Counted from the first letter of the stretch, positions 1 to 9,542 are shown. The stretch: 64,000 nucleotides of DNA from Janthinobacterium rivuli (GCF_009208735.1 NZ_WFLJ01000009.1:186001-250000), one strand, 5' to 3'. Notes: generated from the sequence alone by a model not told the origin. Numbers and translations: made by a program.

Positions 1-640
1 CGACCAGGGGCACGACGTCAAGGTCATGTTCTTGACGGCCACCACGCATTCACTGGTGGCGCGCTTTTCGGAAACGCGGCGCAGCCATCCGCTGTCGCAT
101 GAATTGCGTCCGAACCAGAATCCGGCCAGCCGCCGCACCCTGATCGAATGCATTTCGGAAGAACGCGAACGCCTGTCGACCATCGAGCAGCTGGGCCATG
201 TGATCGATACGTCGGAACTGAGCGCCAACAAATTGCGCGCCTGGATCAAGGATATCGTCGCCTCCGAACGCGCGCCGCTGACCCTGTTCTTTGAATCGTT
301 CGCCTTCAAGCTCGGCGTGCCGCTGGATGCCGATTTCGTCTTCGACGTGCGGGCCTTGCCCAATCCCTATTACGACCTGGCGCTGCGCCCCCTCGACGGC
401 CGCGACGCGCCCGTGATCGCCTTCCTCGACGCACAGCCGAGCGCGCTGGAACTGCTGGCCGACATCCGCGCCTTCATCGAGAAATGGTTGCCGTCATTCA
501 AGTCCGACAACCGCAGCTACCTGACGGTGGCCCTCGGTTGCACGGGCGGCCAGCACCGCTCCGTGTACATGGCGGAACGGCTGGCGCAATATTTCGGCCC
601 CAACGAGCGCGTGGTTCTACGCCACCGCGAGCGCAGCTAG
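1..640 (+). CDS. rapZ: RapZ (RNase adapter/nucleotide-binding protein), 3' part only
   Basis: The reading frame is open from base 2 and stops at 638-640. The start lies before the window, so about 212 C-terminal residues are visible. They carry the RapZ C-terminal domain, including [17 protein letters not shown] near the left edge and the signature [10 protein letters not shown] followed by [10 protein letters not shown] near the end. RapZ family proteins have an N-terminal P-loop (not in view) and a C-terminal domain that in enterobacteria senses glucosamine-6-phosphate and guides RNase E to the GlmZ sRNA. In betaproteobacteria the role is less defined, and the gene usually sits near ptsN/hprK and rpoN. 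Here it converges on an acyl-CoA hydrolase gene. Identification is secure; the regulatory role is inferred. Confidence 0.93.
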   Translation, partial: DQGHDVKVMFLTATTHSLVARFSETRRSHPLSHELRPNQNPASRRTLIECISEERERLSTIEQLGHVIDTSELSANKLRAWIKDIVASERAPLTLFFESFAFKLGVPLDADFVFDVRALPNPYYDLALRPLDGRDAPVIAFLDAQPSALELLADIRAFIEKWLPSFKSDNRSYLTVALGCTGGQHRSVYMAERLAQYFGPNERVVLRHRERS

Positions 641-642
641 AG

Positions 643-762
643 AACGCCAATAAAACCTACTGCGCGTCGGTATAGGTGGTCTGCGATGCTCACTGTGCGT
701 AAAGCACAGTTCCGCTTCTCAACCACCTCTCCCTTCCGCTCGCTACGGTTTTATCCAGCGTT
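643..762. repeat. ~120-bp imperfect palindrome between rapZ and the acyl-CoA hydrolase gene
   Basis: Nested inverted arms are visible: AACGC (643-647) with GCGTT (758-762), ATAAAACC (650-657) with GGTTTTAT (747-754), AGGTGGT (674-680) with ACCACCT (722-728), and a perfect inner stem ACTGTGC (692-698)/GCACAGT (704-710) around a GTAAA loop. It fills almost the entire space between two convergent stop codons. There is no U-tract, so it is not a classic terminator. It could be a MITE/REP-type element or a structured RNA. Confidence 0.7.
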
Positions 763-763
763 G

Positions 764-1849
764 TTACTTCAGATGATAAAGCGGATGCGCAGCGGCCGGC
801 CAGACGGGGGCAAAGAAGCGCGCCACCATGGCCGCGTCGACTTCGTCCAGGCTGGCAGGGTTCCAGCGCGGCGCATTGTCCTTGTCGACCACCAGCGCGC
901 GCACGCCTTCGAGCACTTCGCCATGTTCGAAGTTGTGGCGCACCACCGTGCGCTCCATGCGCAGGCAATCGGCCACGCCCAGATGCGCGCCCCGCTGCAG
1001 CAATTCCAGGGTCACCGACATCATCAGCGGCGAACGCAGGCGCATGGCCGCCAGGGCCTTGGCGGCGAACGCGCCGTCGTCCTGCGCCAGCGAGGCCATG
1101 ATGGCCGCCACGGAACCGGCGCCGAAATGGCGGTCCAGCGCCGCGCGCGCCGTGGCCAGGGCAGAAACGCCCGCCTCGGCCTGGAACGGCGCCGCCAGCG
1201 CCTTGATGGCCACCGGCAAGGCCTCGCCCGGCGTCGATTCGAACAGGGCCAGCAGCGCCCCCATCTGCGCCTCGGGCAGGTAGACATCGGCCAGGCCCGT
1301 GTACAGGGCATCGGCCGCGTTGATCGTCAAACCCGTTAAGCCCAGGTACAGGCCGAGATGACCGGCCAGACGGGACAGGAAATAACTGCCGCCCACGTCC
1401 GGGAACAGGCCGATATTGACTTCCGGCATGGCCATGCGCGTGCGGCCCGTGACGATGCGCAAGCGGTTGCCAGGCCCGGCTTGCGCCACGCCCATGCCGC
1501 CGCCCATCACCACGCCATCCATCACGGCGATATACGGTTTCGGGTAAAAATGAATTAAATGATTTAAAGCATATTCTTCCGTGAAGAAATCTTCCAGCAA
1601 GGCGCTGCCGCCTTGCGGCGTGGCCAGGCCCGCATCGTAAAAGAAACGGATGTCGCCGCCGGCGCACAGGGCCTTGTCGCTGCTGGATCGGATGACGACG
1701 GCGTCCACCTGCGGATCGTCGCGCCAGGCCAGCAGGGCCGCGCTCAGGGCGCGCACCATGTCCAGCGACAGGGAATTCAAGGCTTTCGGACGGTCGAGCA
1801 CGATGTGCCCGGTGCGGTGACGGATGGAGGTCTGGACGAAGTCGCTCAT
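764..1849 (-). CDS. 3-hydroxyisobutyryl-CoA hydrolase-like enoyl-CoA hydratase/isomerase family protein
   Basis: This is a 361-aa crotonase-fold protein. It has the ALCAGGDIRFFYD block (about residues 60-72) and the oxyanion-hole segment GVVMGGGMGVAQ (about 112-123), followed by PEVNIGLFPDVGGSYFLSRL, the pattern that separates 3-hydroxyisobutyryl-CoA hydrolases from ordinary enoyl-CoA hydratases. The length (~360 aa) also fits HIBYL-CoA hydrolase rather than the ~260-aa hydratases. The expected reaction is hydrolysis of 3-hydroxyisobutyryl-CoA in valine catabolism. No other valine-pathway gene is next to it, so the substrate is by family only. It has no clear Shine-Dalgarno motif. It is separated from hpf by a terminator, so it probably has its own promoter. 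Confidence 0.8.
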   Translation of the reverse strand: MSDFVQTSIRHRTGHIVLDRPKALNSLSLDMVRALSAALLAWRDDPQVDAVVIRSSSDKALCAGGDIRFFYDAGLATPQGGSALLEDFFTEEYALNHLIHFYPKPYIAVMDGVVMGGGMGVAQAGPGNRLRIVTGRTRMAMPEVNIGLFPDVGGSYFLSRLAGHLGLYLGLTGLTINAADALYTGLADVYLPEAQMGALLALFESTPGEALPVAIKALAAPFQAEAGVSALATARAALDRHFGAGSVAAIMASLAQDDGAFAAKALAAMRLRSPLMMSVTLELLQRGAHLGVADCLRMERTVVRHNFEHGEVLEGVRALVVDKDNAPRWNPASLDEVDAAMVARFFAPVWPAAAHPLYHLK

Positions 1850-1921
1850 GGCAGGCAGGAAAGAAGTGAAAGTGCAAACATTCTAGCGCCTGCGCGGGGA
1901 ACATTGCGTTCCGCTGGGCGC

Positions 1922-1948
1922 AAAAAAGGGCGCAAGATGTGCGCCCTT
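1922..1948 (-). terminator. Rho-independent terminator after hpf
   Basis: On the minus strand, AAGGGCGC (1941-1948) pairs perfectly with GCGCCCTT (1926-1933) around a 7-nt loop and is followed by a run of six T. It lies about 30 nt beyond the hpf stop and should end the kdsD-to-hpf transcript. Confidence 0.85.
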
Positions 1949-1979
1949 AGTTGATCACAACTGCTGGAAGCGGGTGGCC

Positions 1980-2342
1980 TTAGACGGCGACGACAGCGTC
2001 TTCCTCGGAGTTGTCTGGCAGATGCTTGATCGCCTCTTTACCGTGCCCTTGCACTTTGGTTTTGTATTTCATCACTTGCCTGTCCAGCTTGTCGATCAGG
2101 GTATCGATGGCGGCATACAGGTCGTGCGCCAAGCTTTCTACATAGACAGTTTTGCCACTCAGGCGCAGGTTGACTTCGGCCTTTTGACGTTTTTCTTTCT
2201 CTTTGAGGTTATCCACGGTCAGAATCACGGCGATATCGATGACTTGATCGAAATGACGTTTCACGCGCTCCAGTTTCGTTTGTACGTATTCACGGATGGC
2301 TGGTGTCACTTCGAGATGATGTCCGCTGATGGTGAGATTCAT
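1980..2342 (-). CDS. hpf: Ribosome hibernation-promoting factor (HPF/RaiA family, short form)
   Basis: The protein has 120 residues and begins [20 protein letters not shown], the typical opening of short HPF, which joins 30S subunits into hibernating ribosomes in stationary phase. The HPF fold spans almost the whole protein; a short acidic tail ([10 protein letters not shown]) follows. An in-frame GTG exists two codons upstream, but the ATG at 2342 has an AGGAG motif five bases ahead and is preferred. It is the last gene of the rpoN operon, as in many proteobacteria, and its synthesis is probably coupled to rpoN/lpt expression. A terminator follows it. Confidence 0.93.
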   Translation of the reverse strand: MNLTISGHHLEVTPAIREYVQTKLERVKRHFDQVIDIAVILTVDNLKEKEKRQKAEVNLRLSGKTVYVESLAHDLYAAIDTLIDKLDRQVMKYKTKVQGHGKEAIKHLPDNSEEDAVVAV

Positions 2343-2411
2343 ACACACTCCTAAAGATGATCGGGTTCGTGCGGTCCATCGTATCCGGCCCGCAGAGGAA
2401 CCGAAAAAAAC

Positions 2412-3890
2412 TTACAAACACTTACGCAGGCTCACTGGCGGAATTTTCAATGCTTCCCGGTATTTGGCAACAGTACGTCGCGCAATCACCATGCCTTGTT
2501 CCCCCAGCATGTCCGCAATCTTACTGTCGGATAAAGGATTTTTAGGGTCTTCTGCTCCTGTCAGTTGCACGATCAATGCCCGTATCGCCGTCGATGACGC
2601 TTCGCCCCCCGCTTCGGTGGCGACGTGGCTACCAAAGAAATATTTCAACTCGAACATGCCGTGCGGGGTCAGCATGTACTTTTGAGTTGTTACCCGCGAG
2701 ATAGTACTCTCGTGTAAACCCAGTGTATCAGCTATTTCACGGAGCACAAGGGGGCGCATGGCAACGGCCCCATGCGAGAAAAAGTTCTTTTGTCTTTCTA
2801 CTATCGCCTGCGCCACGCGCAGGATCGTGTCGAAGCGCTGGCGCATGTTCTTGATCAGCCACTTGGCTTCCTGCAACTGTGCACCCATGGCGCCCTCGCC
2901 CTTGCCCTGCTTGAGCAGGTTGGCGTACATGGCGTTGACGCGCAGGCGCGGCATGACGTCGTTGTTCAGGGTGACTTGCCAGCCATTGCGCGCGCGCTTG
3001 ACGACGACGTCAGGCACCACGTAATCGGACACGTCCGAGGCGAACACGGCACCCGGATGCGGATTGCACTGACGAATCACCGTCTGCGCCTCGCGCAAGT
3101 CTTCATCGTCGCAATCGAGGGCTTTTTTCAGCTTGTTGAAGTCGCGCTGGGCAAACCAGGCCAGGTGCTTTTCCACGATGACGAGGGCCATGCGCCGCGT
3201 CACCATGGCAACATGCGGCAAGCGCTTGATTTGCAGGGCCAGGCATTCGGACGCATTGCGCGCGCCCACGCCGGGCGGATCGAAACTTTGCAGCAGCGAC
3301 AAGGCCGTGCGCATCTCGTCGGCGTCGATTTCCAGCTCTTCCGGCAGGCGCGCCAGGATCTCGTCGAGCGACTCTTCCAGGTAGCCATTGTCGTCGAGCG
3401 CGTCGATGATCAGCTCGACCAGCGCGCGGTCGCGCAATTCGAGCACCGTCACGCGCATCTGCTCCATCAGGTGCTCGCGCAGGGTGCAGTGATGGGCCTC
3501 CAGCTGCGGGCGCGAATCTTCGTCGTCGGGCGCCTTGCCCCGGCTCGCCTCGCTCCAGTCGCTGTCGCCGCCATCCGCGGCGGCCGGGCTGTCAGCGGCC
3601 TCGCCGTCAAACGCCTCCGCTTCGGCGGGCGCCGCGGGCGCCTCCTGGCCTGGCGGCTGGGGCGGCGCTTCGGCCGGCGCGGCCGTGGAACTCAAGGCCC
3701 CGTCGGACAGCAGGCGCAACGAACGGTCGAGCGGATCGTCGAGGCGTTCGAGCAAGGGATTATCCGTCAGCAATTGCTCCAACTCCTGGTGCAATTCCAG
3801 GGTAGACAGTTGCAACAGGCGTATCGATTGCTGCAACTGCGGCGTCAGTGCCAGGTGCTGCGAAGTGCGCAGCTGCAATGATTGTTTCAT
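2412..3890 (-). CDS. rpoN: RNA polymerase sigma-54 factor
   Basis: 492 aa. Region I (residues 1-50) is glutamine- and leucine-rich, beginning [20 protein letters not shown]. An acidic, Ala/Pro-rich region II (about 55-130) follows, then the core-binding domain and the DNA-binding domain, ending with the RpoN box ARRTVAKYR (about 470-478), which contacts the -24 element. The longer upstream frame is rejected because homologs start at MKQSLQL and because it would overlap lptB. It lies 4 bp after lptB and before hpf in the classic lptAB-rpoN-hpf order. Sigma-54 needs an AAA+ enhancer-binding protein to melt promoters; none is encoded in this window. Confidence 0.97.
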   Translation of the reverse strand: MKQSLQLRTSQHLALTPQLQQSIRLLQLSTLELHQELEQLLTDNPLLERLDDPLDRSLRLLSDGALSSTAAPAEAPPQPPGQEAPAAPAEAEAFDGEAADSPAAADGGDSDWSEASRGKAPDDEDSRPQLEAHHCTLREHLMEQMRVTVLELRDRALVELIIDALDDNGYLEESLDEILARLPEELEIDADEMRTALSLLQSFDPPGVGARNASECLALQIKRLPHVAMVTRRMALVIVEKHLAWFAQRDFNKLKKALDCDDEDLREAQTVIRQCNPHPGAVFASDVSDYVVPDVVVKRARNGWQVTLNNDVMPRLRVNAMYANLLKQGKGEGAMGAQLQEAKWLIKNMRQRFDTILRVAQAIVERQKNFFSHGAVAMRPLVLREIADTLGLHESTISRVTTQKYMLTPHGMFELKYFFGSHVATEAGGEASSTAIRALIVQLTGAEDPKNPLSDSKIADMLGEQGMVIARRTVAKYREALKIPPVSLRKCL

Positions 3891-3894
3891 TGGC

Positions 3895-4650
3895 TTACAT
3901 GCGGAAGTGTTCGCCCAGATAGACCCGGCGTACCGACTCGTTCGCGATGATGTCGTCGGGGCGTCCCGACGCCAGTACCGAGCCCTGGTTGATGATGTAG
4001 GCACGGTCGCAAATACCCAGCGTCTCGCGCACATTATGGTCGGTGATCAGCACGCCGATATTGCGCTCCTTCAAGAAGCGCACGATGCGCTGGATCTCGA
4101 TCACGGCGATCGGATCGACGCCGGCGAACGGTTCGTCGAGCAACACGAAGCGGGGATCGGTGGCCAGCGCGCGGGCGATTTCCACGCGGCGCCGCTCGCC
4201 GCCGGACAGCGACAGGGCCTGGTTCTCGCGCAGCTTTTCAATCTGCAAGTCGGCCAGCAGTTTATCCAGGCGCTCCTCGATCTCGGCCTTCTTCAACGGT
4301 CGGCCTTCGACGGTCTGGATTTCCAGCACGGCGCGGATATTGTCTTCCACCGTCAGCTTGCGGAAGACGGACGCTTCCTGCGGCAGGTAGGACAGGCCCA
4401 TCTGCGCGCGGCGGTGGATCGGCAGGCTGGAGATGTCCACGCCACTGATGTCGATGCTGCCGCCGTCCGACGGCACCAGGCCGACGATCATGTAGAACGA
4501 GGTGGTCTTGCCGGCGCCGTTCGGGCCCAGCAGCCCCACCACTTCGCCGCATTCGACTTGCAGCGAGACATCATGCACGACTTGGCGCTTGCCGTAGGTT
4601 TTTTGCAGCCCGCGAACGATCAGGGTGCTGCCGCAACGAGTATTGTCCAT
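3895..4650 (-). CDS. lptB: LPS export ABC transporter ATP-binding protein LptB
   Basis: 251 aa, a single nucleotide-binding domain. Walker A GPNGAGKT is at residues 42-49, the signature [15 protein letters not shown] at about 148, Walker [13 protein letters not shown] at about 168, and the switch His in [10 protein letters not shown]. LptB powers extraction of LPS from the inner membrane with LptF and LptG, which are not in the window. The start codon overlaps the lptA stop (TAATG), indicating translational coupling. The next gene is rpoN, 4 bp away. Confidence 0.96.
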   Translation of the reverse strand: MDNTRCGSTLIVRGLQKTYGKRQVVHDVSLQVECGEVVGLLGPNGAGKTTSFYMIVGLVPSDGGSIDISGVDISSLPIHRRAQMGLSYLPQEASVFRKLTVEDNIRAVLEIQTVEGRPLKKAEIEERLDKLLADLQIEKLRENQALSLSGGERRRVEIARALATDPRFVLLDEPFAGVDPIAVIEIQRIVRFLKERNIGVLITDHNVRETLGICDRAYIINQGSVLASGRPDDIIANESVRRVYLGEHFRM

Positions 4651-5231
4651 TATTTCTTTCCTGGCGCAGGCGTGGCCGGCGCTTTCTCCGCCGCCGGTGA
4701 CTTGGTCTTCGGCTGGATCACCATACGCACGCTGCCGCCATCGGCGGTGCTGGTGCCGCTATCGGAATTTTCCATCGCAAACACTTCCTTGCGGCTGTCA
4801 TACGAGATGAAGGCGCCATTGGCCACGTCGGTCACTTTCGTGCCTTCCAGGCGCGTCAGCTTGGCTTTGGAAAACAGTTTCACCACCTCCGTCTTGTTGT
4901 CGTATTCCACGCGCTCCGCTTCGCCTTCGACCCACAGGTCGCCCGCGCCATCGCGCTTCTGGCGGAAGGTGGCCAGCTTGCCGGGATCGGCCCAGAAGGT
5001 AATGAACTGGTAGCCTTGCGGGTCTTCCGTGATCAGGGCCCGGCCCGCCTTCATGGTCAGGGTGCCCTTGACCAGCACGACGTCGCCCGTCAGGGTACGC
5101 ACCTGCTTGACGTCGTCGACATGGCCGCTGCGCGCCGTGATGACGGCTTCCTTCTCGGAATCGGCTTTCTCGGCATGCGCCACGCCTGTCATGGCCAGAG
5201 AAAATACGGTCAACAGCAAGATGTTCTTCAT
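4650..5231 (-). CDS. lptA: LPS periplasmic bridge protein LptA
   Basis: 193 aa with a clear cleavable signal ([20 protein letters not shown], cut after AHA). The mature part is an OstA/LptA beta-jellyroll: [40 protein letters not shown] and the [10 protein letters not shown] strand. The extended N-terminus possible in the frame is rejected because it would bury the signal peptide. The C-terminus is Pro/Ala/Lys-rich. LptA polymerises with LptC and LptD to form the periplasmic LPS bridge. It lies 25 bp downstream of lptC, and its stop overlaps the lptB start. Confidence 0.94.
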   Translation of the reverse strand: MKNILLLTVFSLAMTGVAHAEKADSEKEAVITARSGHVDDVKQVRTLTGDVVLVKGTLTMKAGRALITEDPQGYQFITFWADPGKLATFRQKRDGAGDLWVEGEAERVEYDNKTEVVKLFSKAKLTRLEGTKVTDVANGAFISYDSRKEVFAMENSDSGTSTADGGSVRMVIQPKTKSPAAEKAPATPAPGKK

Positions 5232-5256
5232 AGTATGGTTTCCTTGTTTCATTCTG

Positions 5257-5868
5257 TCATTTTGCCGCCGCGGCCGGGCGCGGTTTCGGCGGGAGGACCA
5301 TGCGCAGCGCATTCTGCACTTCCACCACGCCGGTGGCGTTATTGGCCTTCATGCCGATGCCGTTGATGCGCGAGGCGCCCGTCAGGATATCGACAGGCAC
5401 GTCCGTTTCCATTCTTTCCTCGTCCGGGAACACCGTCAACGCTTCCGTCCTGACCGTCAGGTTCTGCGCCTTCGGACTGGCCACGCGGTCGATCACGACC
5501 TTGCGGTGCAATTGCAGCCGGGTATTGTCCTGGTCGATATGCGCCAGTTCCGCATTCATGTTCAACGGCGGCATGCCGGGCGTGAGCTTGCGCACGAAAG
5601 GCTGGTCGATATCGGACGAATCGTCCAGCGGATAATGCGTGAGCTTGGTGCCCGAGACGATATAGCTGGGTTTACCCGTCAAATCCATGCGCACCATGCT
5701 GAAATTGGTGATGAAATAGTCGGGCTCATCCAGATGCTTGCTGGCCGTGATGTCCTGGCTGTTCTTGTTCATCACCTCGAGCAGCCAAAAGCTGCCCAGC
5801 GCGACGACAACCGCGCCCAGCACGGTAAAAATCATGCGCCAGCGATGGGCGCCTCCTGGCTTACGCAT
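5257..5868 (-). CDS. lptC: LPS export system protein LptC
   Basis: 203 aa. An N-terminal membrane anchor (about residues 11-32: RMIFTVLGAVVVALGSFWLL) is followed by a periplasmic jellyroll with DYFITNFSMVRMDLTGKPSY and NLTVRTEALTVFPDEERMET, typical of LptC. LptC couples the inner-membrane LptB2FG complex to LptA. It is located between kdsC and lptA in the conserved Kdo/LPS transport operon. Confidence 0.93.
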   Translation of the reverse strand: MRKPGGAHRWRMIFTVLGAVVVALGSFWLLEVMNKNSQDITASKHLDEPDYFITNFSMVRMDLTGKPSYIVSGTKLTHYPLDDSSDIDQPFVRKLTPGMPPLNMNAELAHIDQDNTRLQLHRKVVIDRVASPKAQNLTVRTEALTVFPDEERMETDVPVDILTGASRINGIGMKANNATGVVEVQNALRMVLPPKPRPAAAAK

Positions 5869-5910
5869 AGGGCTTCACTCTTTCAAAGGTCACTGGCGAG
5901 GCGGCGCGCC

Positions 5911-6444
5911 TCACTCCAGGAACGGCGCCATGACGCGCGCATAGTTGTCCTGGGCGCGCAGCAGGAATTCGCAGATCTCGCGCACCGCGCCGCGGCCGCC
6001 GCCGGCCTGCGTCACATGGTGCGCCAGGCCCTGCGCCTCCGGACGCCCGCCCGGCACGCTGACGGCAAAGCCGACGCGTTTCAGGATGGGCGCGTCAATG
6101 ACGTCGTCGCCGATATAGCCGCATTGCTCTTCCGTCAAGCCCGTCAGCGCCAACAGTTCGCGAAACGGCGTCAGCTTGTCGTGGCCGCCCTGGTGCACAT
6201 GGGTAATGCCCAGGTCTTGCGCGCGGCGCGCCGTGATCGCCGAGCGGCGCGCGCTGATGATGGCCGTCTGCACGCCCGATTCCTGCAGCAGCTTGATGCC
6301 CAGGCCATCATACACATTAAACGTTTTCATCATCTCGCCGTCGGGGCCGAAATGCAGGCTGCCGTCGGTGAGCACGCCATCGACGTCAAAGATCATCAGT
6401 TTGACCTTGGCCGCGCGCGCCAGGTTGTCCGCCACGCTGTCCAT
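5911..6444 (-). CDS. kdsC: 3-deoxy-D-manno-octulosonate 8-phosphate phosphatase KdsC
   Basis: 177 aa, a C0-type HAD phosphatase without a cap. The catalytic motif DVDGVLTDG has the nucleophile D20 and acid/base D22; SARRS gives motif II and GDDVIDAPIL the acidic motif III. It hydrolyses Kdo-8-phosphate to Kdo for the LPS inner core. Its start overlaps the kdsD stop (ATGA), so the two Kdo enzymes are translationally coupled. The usual length for KdsC is 170-190 aa. Confidence 0.95.
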   Translation of the reverse strand: MDSVADNLARAAKVKLMIFDVDGVLTDGSLHFGPDGEMMKTFNVYDGLGIKLLQESGVQTAIISARRSAITARRAQDLGITHVHQGGHDKLTPFRELLALTGLTEEQCGYIGDDVIDAPILKRVGFAVSVPGGRPEAQGLAHHVTQAGGGRGAVREICEFLLRAQDNYARVMAPFLE

Positions 6445-7478
6445 CAGATCACCTTCGCTTGCGTCAGATCATGGATATGCAGCGCGCCCACCAGCTTGCC
6501 GTCGCCATCGACGACCAGCATCTGGTTGATGCGGTACTGCTCCATCACGGCCACGGCGTCGACGGCCAGGCGTTCGGGCGCGATGCTGCGCGGCTGCGCA
6601 TGCATGACGTCGCGGATCGCCACTTGCGTGAAATCCTGCACGCGCTCGAACATGCGGCGCAAATCGCCATCCGTAAACACGCCCACGGGACGGTCGTCCG
6701 CGTCGACGACGGCCGTCATGCCCATGCCCTTCTTCGTCATTTCTTCCAGCGCCTGCAGCAGCGAGGCGTCCACTGGCACCTTCGGCACCCGTTCGCCGCT
6801 GCGCATGACGTCATGCACGTGGGTGAGCAGGCGGCGGCCCAGGGCGCCGCCCGGATGCGAACGGGCGAAATCTTCTTCCTTGAAGCCGCGCAGGTCGAGC
6901 AAGGCCACAGCGATCGCGTCGCCCAGGGCCAGGGTCACGGTGGTGCTGGCCGTAGGCGCCAGGTTCAGCGGACAGGCTTCTTTCTCAACAGAAATATCCA
7001 GATGCACATCGGCCAACTGGGCCAGGCTGGAGTTCGGTTTACCCGTCATGGAAATCAGTACGCCGCCCATGCGCTTGACGACGGGCATGATAGCCATCAG
7101 TTCCGACGATTCGCCCGAGTACGAGATGGCGATAAACGCATCGTCCGAGGTGACCATGCCCAGGTCGCCATGGGCCGCTTCGGCCGGATGCACGAACAGG
7201 GCCGGCGTGCCGGTGGAAGCGAGGGTGGCGGCAATCTTGCGCGCGATATGGCCGGACTTGCCGATGCCCGAGACGACGACACGCCCTTTGCATTGCAGCA
7301 ACATCGCCACGGCACGGCCCACGCTGTCGTCCGTGGCCAGGCGCGCGTGCAGGGCATTGATGGCGTCGGACTCGATCTGCAAGGTGGTGCGGGCCAGCGC
7401 GACAGCGCGCTCGGTCGTCGCTTGCATGTCAATTCGATCAAAAGCTTTCAGCATTGTTTTTTCATGGGTTACACTCAT
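6444..7478 (-). CDS. kdsD: D-arabinose 5-phosphate isomerase KdsD
   Basis: About 344 aa. A SIS sugar-isomerase domain (roughly residues 45-180, with VSGIGKSGHIARKIAATLAS, HPAEAAHGDLGMV and SYSGESSE) is followed by two CBS domains (about 215-344, with VHDVMRSGERVP and MHAQPRSIAP). It converts ribulose 5-phosphate to arabinose 5-phosphate, the first step toward Kdo. The start is uncertain: ATG at 7478 is chosen, but ATG at 7454 and a TTG at 7484 are also in frame and none has a strong Shine-Dalgarno motif. It is the first gene of the minus-strand operon, divergent from the antiporter gene with a short shared promoter region (7479-7562). Confidence 0.94.
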   Translation of the reverse strand: MSVTHEKTMLKAFDRIDMQATTERAVALARTTLQIESDAINALHARLATDDSVGRAVAMLLQCKGRVVVSGIGKSGHIARKIAATLASTGTPALFVHPAEAAHGDLGMVTSDDAFIAISYSGESSELMAIMPVVKRMGGVLISMTGKPNSSLAQLADVHLDISVEKEACPLNLAPTASTTVTLALGDAIAVALLDLRGFKEEDFARSHPGGALGRRLLTHVHDVMRSGERVPKVPVDASLLQALEEMTKKGMGMTAVVDADDRPVGVFTDGDLRRMFERVQDFTQVAIRDVMHAQPRSIAPERLAVDAVAVMEQYRINQMLVVDGDGKLVGALHIHDLTQAKVI

Positions 7479-7562
7479 GCCCAAAGTATAAACGAATTAG
7501 GAAAGCAAAAAACTTGCCAGTCACAACAAACAACGATTTCCATTGACCGTACCGGGCAACCC

Positions 7563-9542
7563 ATGTTTTCCTCGCTTGAACTGACCCTGATGTTACTCGG
7601 CAGCGCCGTGCTGGGCGTGGTCGCTTTCAGAATGTTGCATTTGCCGCCCATGCTGGGCTACCTGGCCGTCGGCATCGTCATCGGCCCCCACGCGCTGGGC
7701 CTGGCGGCGGAAAACGAGGCCAGCCACACCCTGGCCGAGTTCGGCGTCGTCTTCCTGATGTTTTCCATCGGGCTCGAATTTTCTCTTCCCAAATTCCTCG
7801 CCATGCGGCGCATCGTCTTCGGCCTTGGCATGGCGCAGGTGGTCACGACCATCATCGCCACCGTCGTCTTCGGCTGGTTCGTTGCCCGTTATCTGTCCGC
7901 CTACATCCACCTGAGCTGGCAAGCCGCGTTCGCCCTGGGCGGCGCGCTGGCCATGTCGTCGACGGCCATCGTCTCCAAGATGCTCACGGAACGGCTGGAA
8001 CTGGAAAGCGAACACGGCCGCAAGATCATCGGCATCCTGCTGTTCCAGGACCTGGCCGTCGTGCCCCTGCTGATCCTCATTCCCGCCCTCACGCGCGATT
8101 CGGACAACCTGGCCGAAACCCTGGCCTGGGCCGGCGGCAAGGCCCTGGTCGTGCTGATCCTGCTGCTGTTCATCGGCCAGAAGATGGTGCGCGGCTGGCT
8201 GACCATCGTCGCCAAGCGCCGCTCGCAGGAATTGTTCATGCTCAACCTGCTGCTGATCACGCTGGGCGCGGCCTGGATCACGGAACGGGCAGGATTGTCG
8301 CTGGCCCTGGGCGCGTTTGTTGCCGGCATGCTCATTTCCGAGACGGAATTCAAGCACCAGGTGGAAGAGGATATCAAGCCCTTCCGCGACGTGCTGCTGG
8401 GCCTGTTCTTCATCACCGTCGGCATGCTGCTCAATATCCGCGTGGTGCTCGACAACTGGTGGCTGGTGCTGCTGCTGCTGTGCGGCCCCGTGCTGCTGAA
8501 ATTCGCCCTGATCGCGGGCCTGGCGCGGCTGTTCGGGTCCAGCAACGGCGTGGCCCTGCGCACGGGGCTGGGACTGGCGCAGGCGGGCGAGTTCGGCTTC
8601 GTGCTGCTGAACCTGGCCGGCGGCATCAAGCTGATGGACCCGTTCGTCGTGCAGGTGGTGCTGGCGGCCATGGTGCTGTCGATGCTGGTGGCGCCCTTCC
8701 TCATCGCCAAGTCCGACGCCATCGTCATGAAACTGGCGGCCAACGACTGGATGATGCAATCGCTGGCGCTGACCAAGATCGCCACGCGCACCATGGCGTC
8801 GCAGAAACACGTGCTGATCGCCGGTTTCGGCCGCAGCGGGCAAAGCCTGGCCACCCTGCTGGCGGAAGAAAAGATCGAATACCACGCGCTGGACCTGGAC
8901 CCGGAGCGGGTGCAGGAAGCGCAGCTGGCCGGCGCCCACGTGTCATATGGCGACGCGGGGCGGCGCGAAAGCCTGGTGGCGGCCGGCATCTATCGGGCCA
9001 GCGCCGTGGTGATCACCTACGCCAACACGCCTTCGGCACTGAAGTTATTGCATTTACTCAAAGAAATGGCGCCCACCTTGCCCGTCATCGTGCGCAGCCA
9101 CGACGATAGCGACCTCGACCAGTTGAAGCAGGCGGGTGCCGCCGAAGTGGTGCCGGAATTGATGGAAGGCAGCCTGATGCTCGCTTCGCACGCGCTGATC
9201 ATGATGGGCGTGCCCCTGCGGCGCGTGGTGCACCGGGTGCAGGCGGCGCGCGAGGAACGCTATGCATCGTTGCGCGGCTATTTCCACGGTTCCAGCGACG
9301 CGGACGACGACGCCGAGCTGGAACGCCTGCATACGGTCACCGTCAGCGAGGGCGCGCACTGCGTGGACTTGCCCTTGAGTGCGATCGACGTGGCCGGCTG
9401 CGGCGCGTTCGTGACGGCCATCCGCCGTGGCCGCGACCGCCTCGAGGTCAGCCCCGAGACGCAGCTGGCCAGCGGCGACGTGGTGGTGCTGCGCGGCACG
9501 GCCGACGCCGTGGCCAAGGCGGAAACCTTGCTGTTGAAATAA
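7563..9542 (+). CDS. CPA2-family monovalent cation:proton antiporter with RCK domains (KefB/KefC-like)
   Basis: 659 aa. About twelve membrane segments fill residues 5-385 (for example GYLAVGIVIGPHALGLAAE, LAMSSTAIVSKML, FQDLAVVPLLILIPAL). A cytosolic RCK/TrkA-N Rossmann domain follows (HVLIAGFGRSGQSLATLL from about 414), then a TrkA-C domain (about 575-658). This is the layout of Kef-type K+/H+ antiporters, where the RCK domain binds nucleotide or glutathione ligands. Much of the first half lies over long antisense frames that are shadows. It converges directly on the diguanylate cyclase gene: the two stops abut. Ion and ligand specificity cannot be read from the sequence. Confidence 0.9.
   Translation: MFSSLELTLMLLGSAVLGVVAFRMLHLPPMLGYLAVGIVIGPHALGLAAENEASHTLAEFGVVFLMFSIGLEFSLPKFLAMRRIVFGLGMAQVVTTIIATVVFGWFVARYLSAYIHLSWQAAFALGGALAMSSTAIVSKMLTERLELESEHGRKIIGILLFQDLAVVPLLILIPALTRDSDNLAETLAWAGGKALVVLILLLFIGQKMVRGWLTIVAKRRSQELFMLNLLLITLGAAWITERAGLSLALGAFVAGMLISETEFKHQVEEDIKPFRDVLLGLFFITVGMLLNIRVVLDNWWLVLLLLCGPVLLKFALIAGLARLFGSSNGVALRTGLGLAQAGEFGFVLLNLAGGIKLMDPFVVQVVLAAMVLSMLVAPFLIAKSDAIVMKLAANDWMMQSLALTKIATRTMASQKHVLIAGFGRSGQSLATLLAEEKIEYHALDLDPERVQEAQLAGAHVSYGDAGRRESLVAAGIYRASAVVITYANTPSALKLLHLLKEMAPTLPVIVRSHDDSDLDQLKQAGAAEVVPELMEGSLMLASHALIMMGVPLRRVVHRVQAAREERYASLRGYFHGSSDADDDAELERLHTVTVSEGAHCVDLPLSAIDVAGCGAFVTAIRRGRDRLEVSPETQLASGDVVVLRGTADAVAKAETLLLK

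Noticed and set aside
643..762. Reading the rapZ-downstream palindrome as a rho-independent terminator
   Set aside because: There is no T-tract on either strand and the arms are nested over 120 bp.
2772..3881. Long plus-strand open frame opposite rpoN
   Set aside because: It is an antisense shadow of the GC-rich rpoN coding region; the product is Arg/His/Gln-rich with no recognisable domain, while rpoN matches its family over its whole length.
7593..8939. Minus-strand 448-codon frame under the antiporter gene
   Set aside because: His/Gln-rich antisense shadow with no family features; the sense frame encodes a complete CPA2 antiporter.
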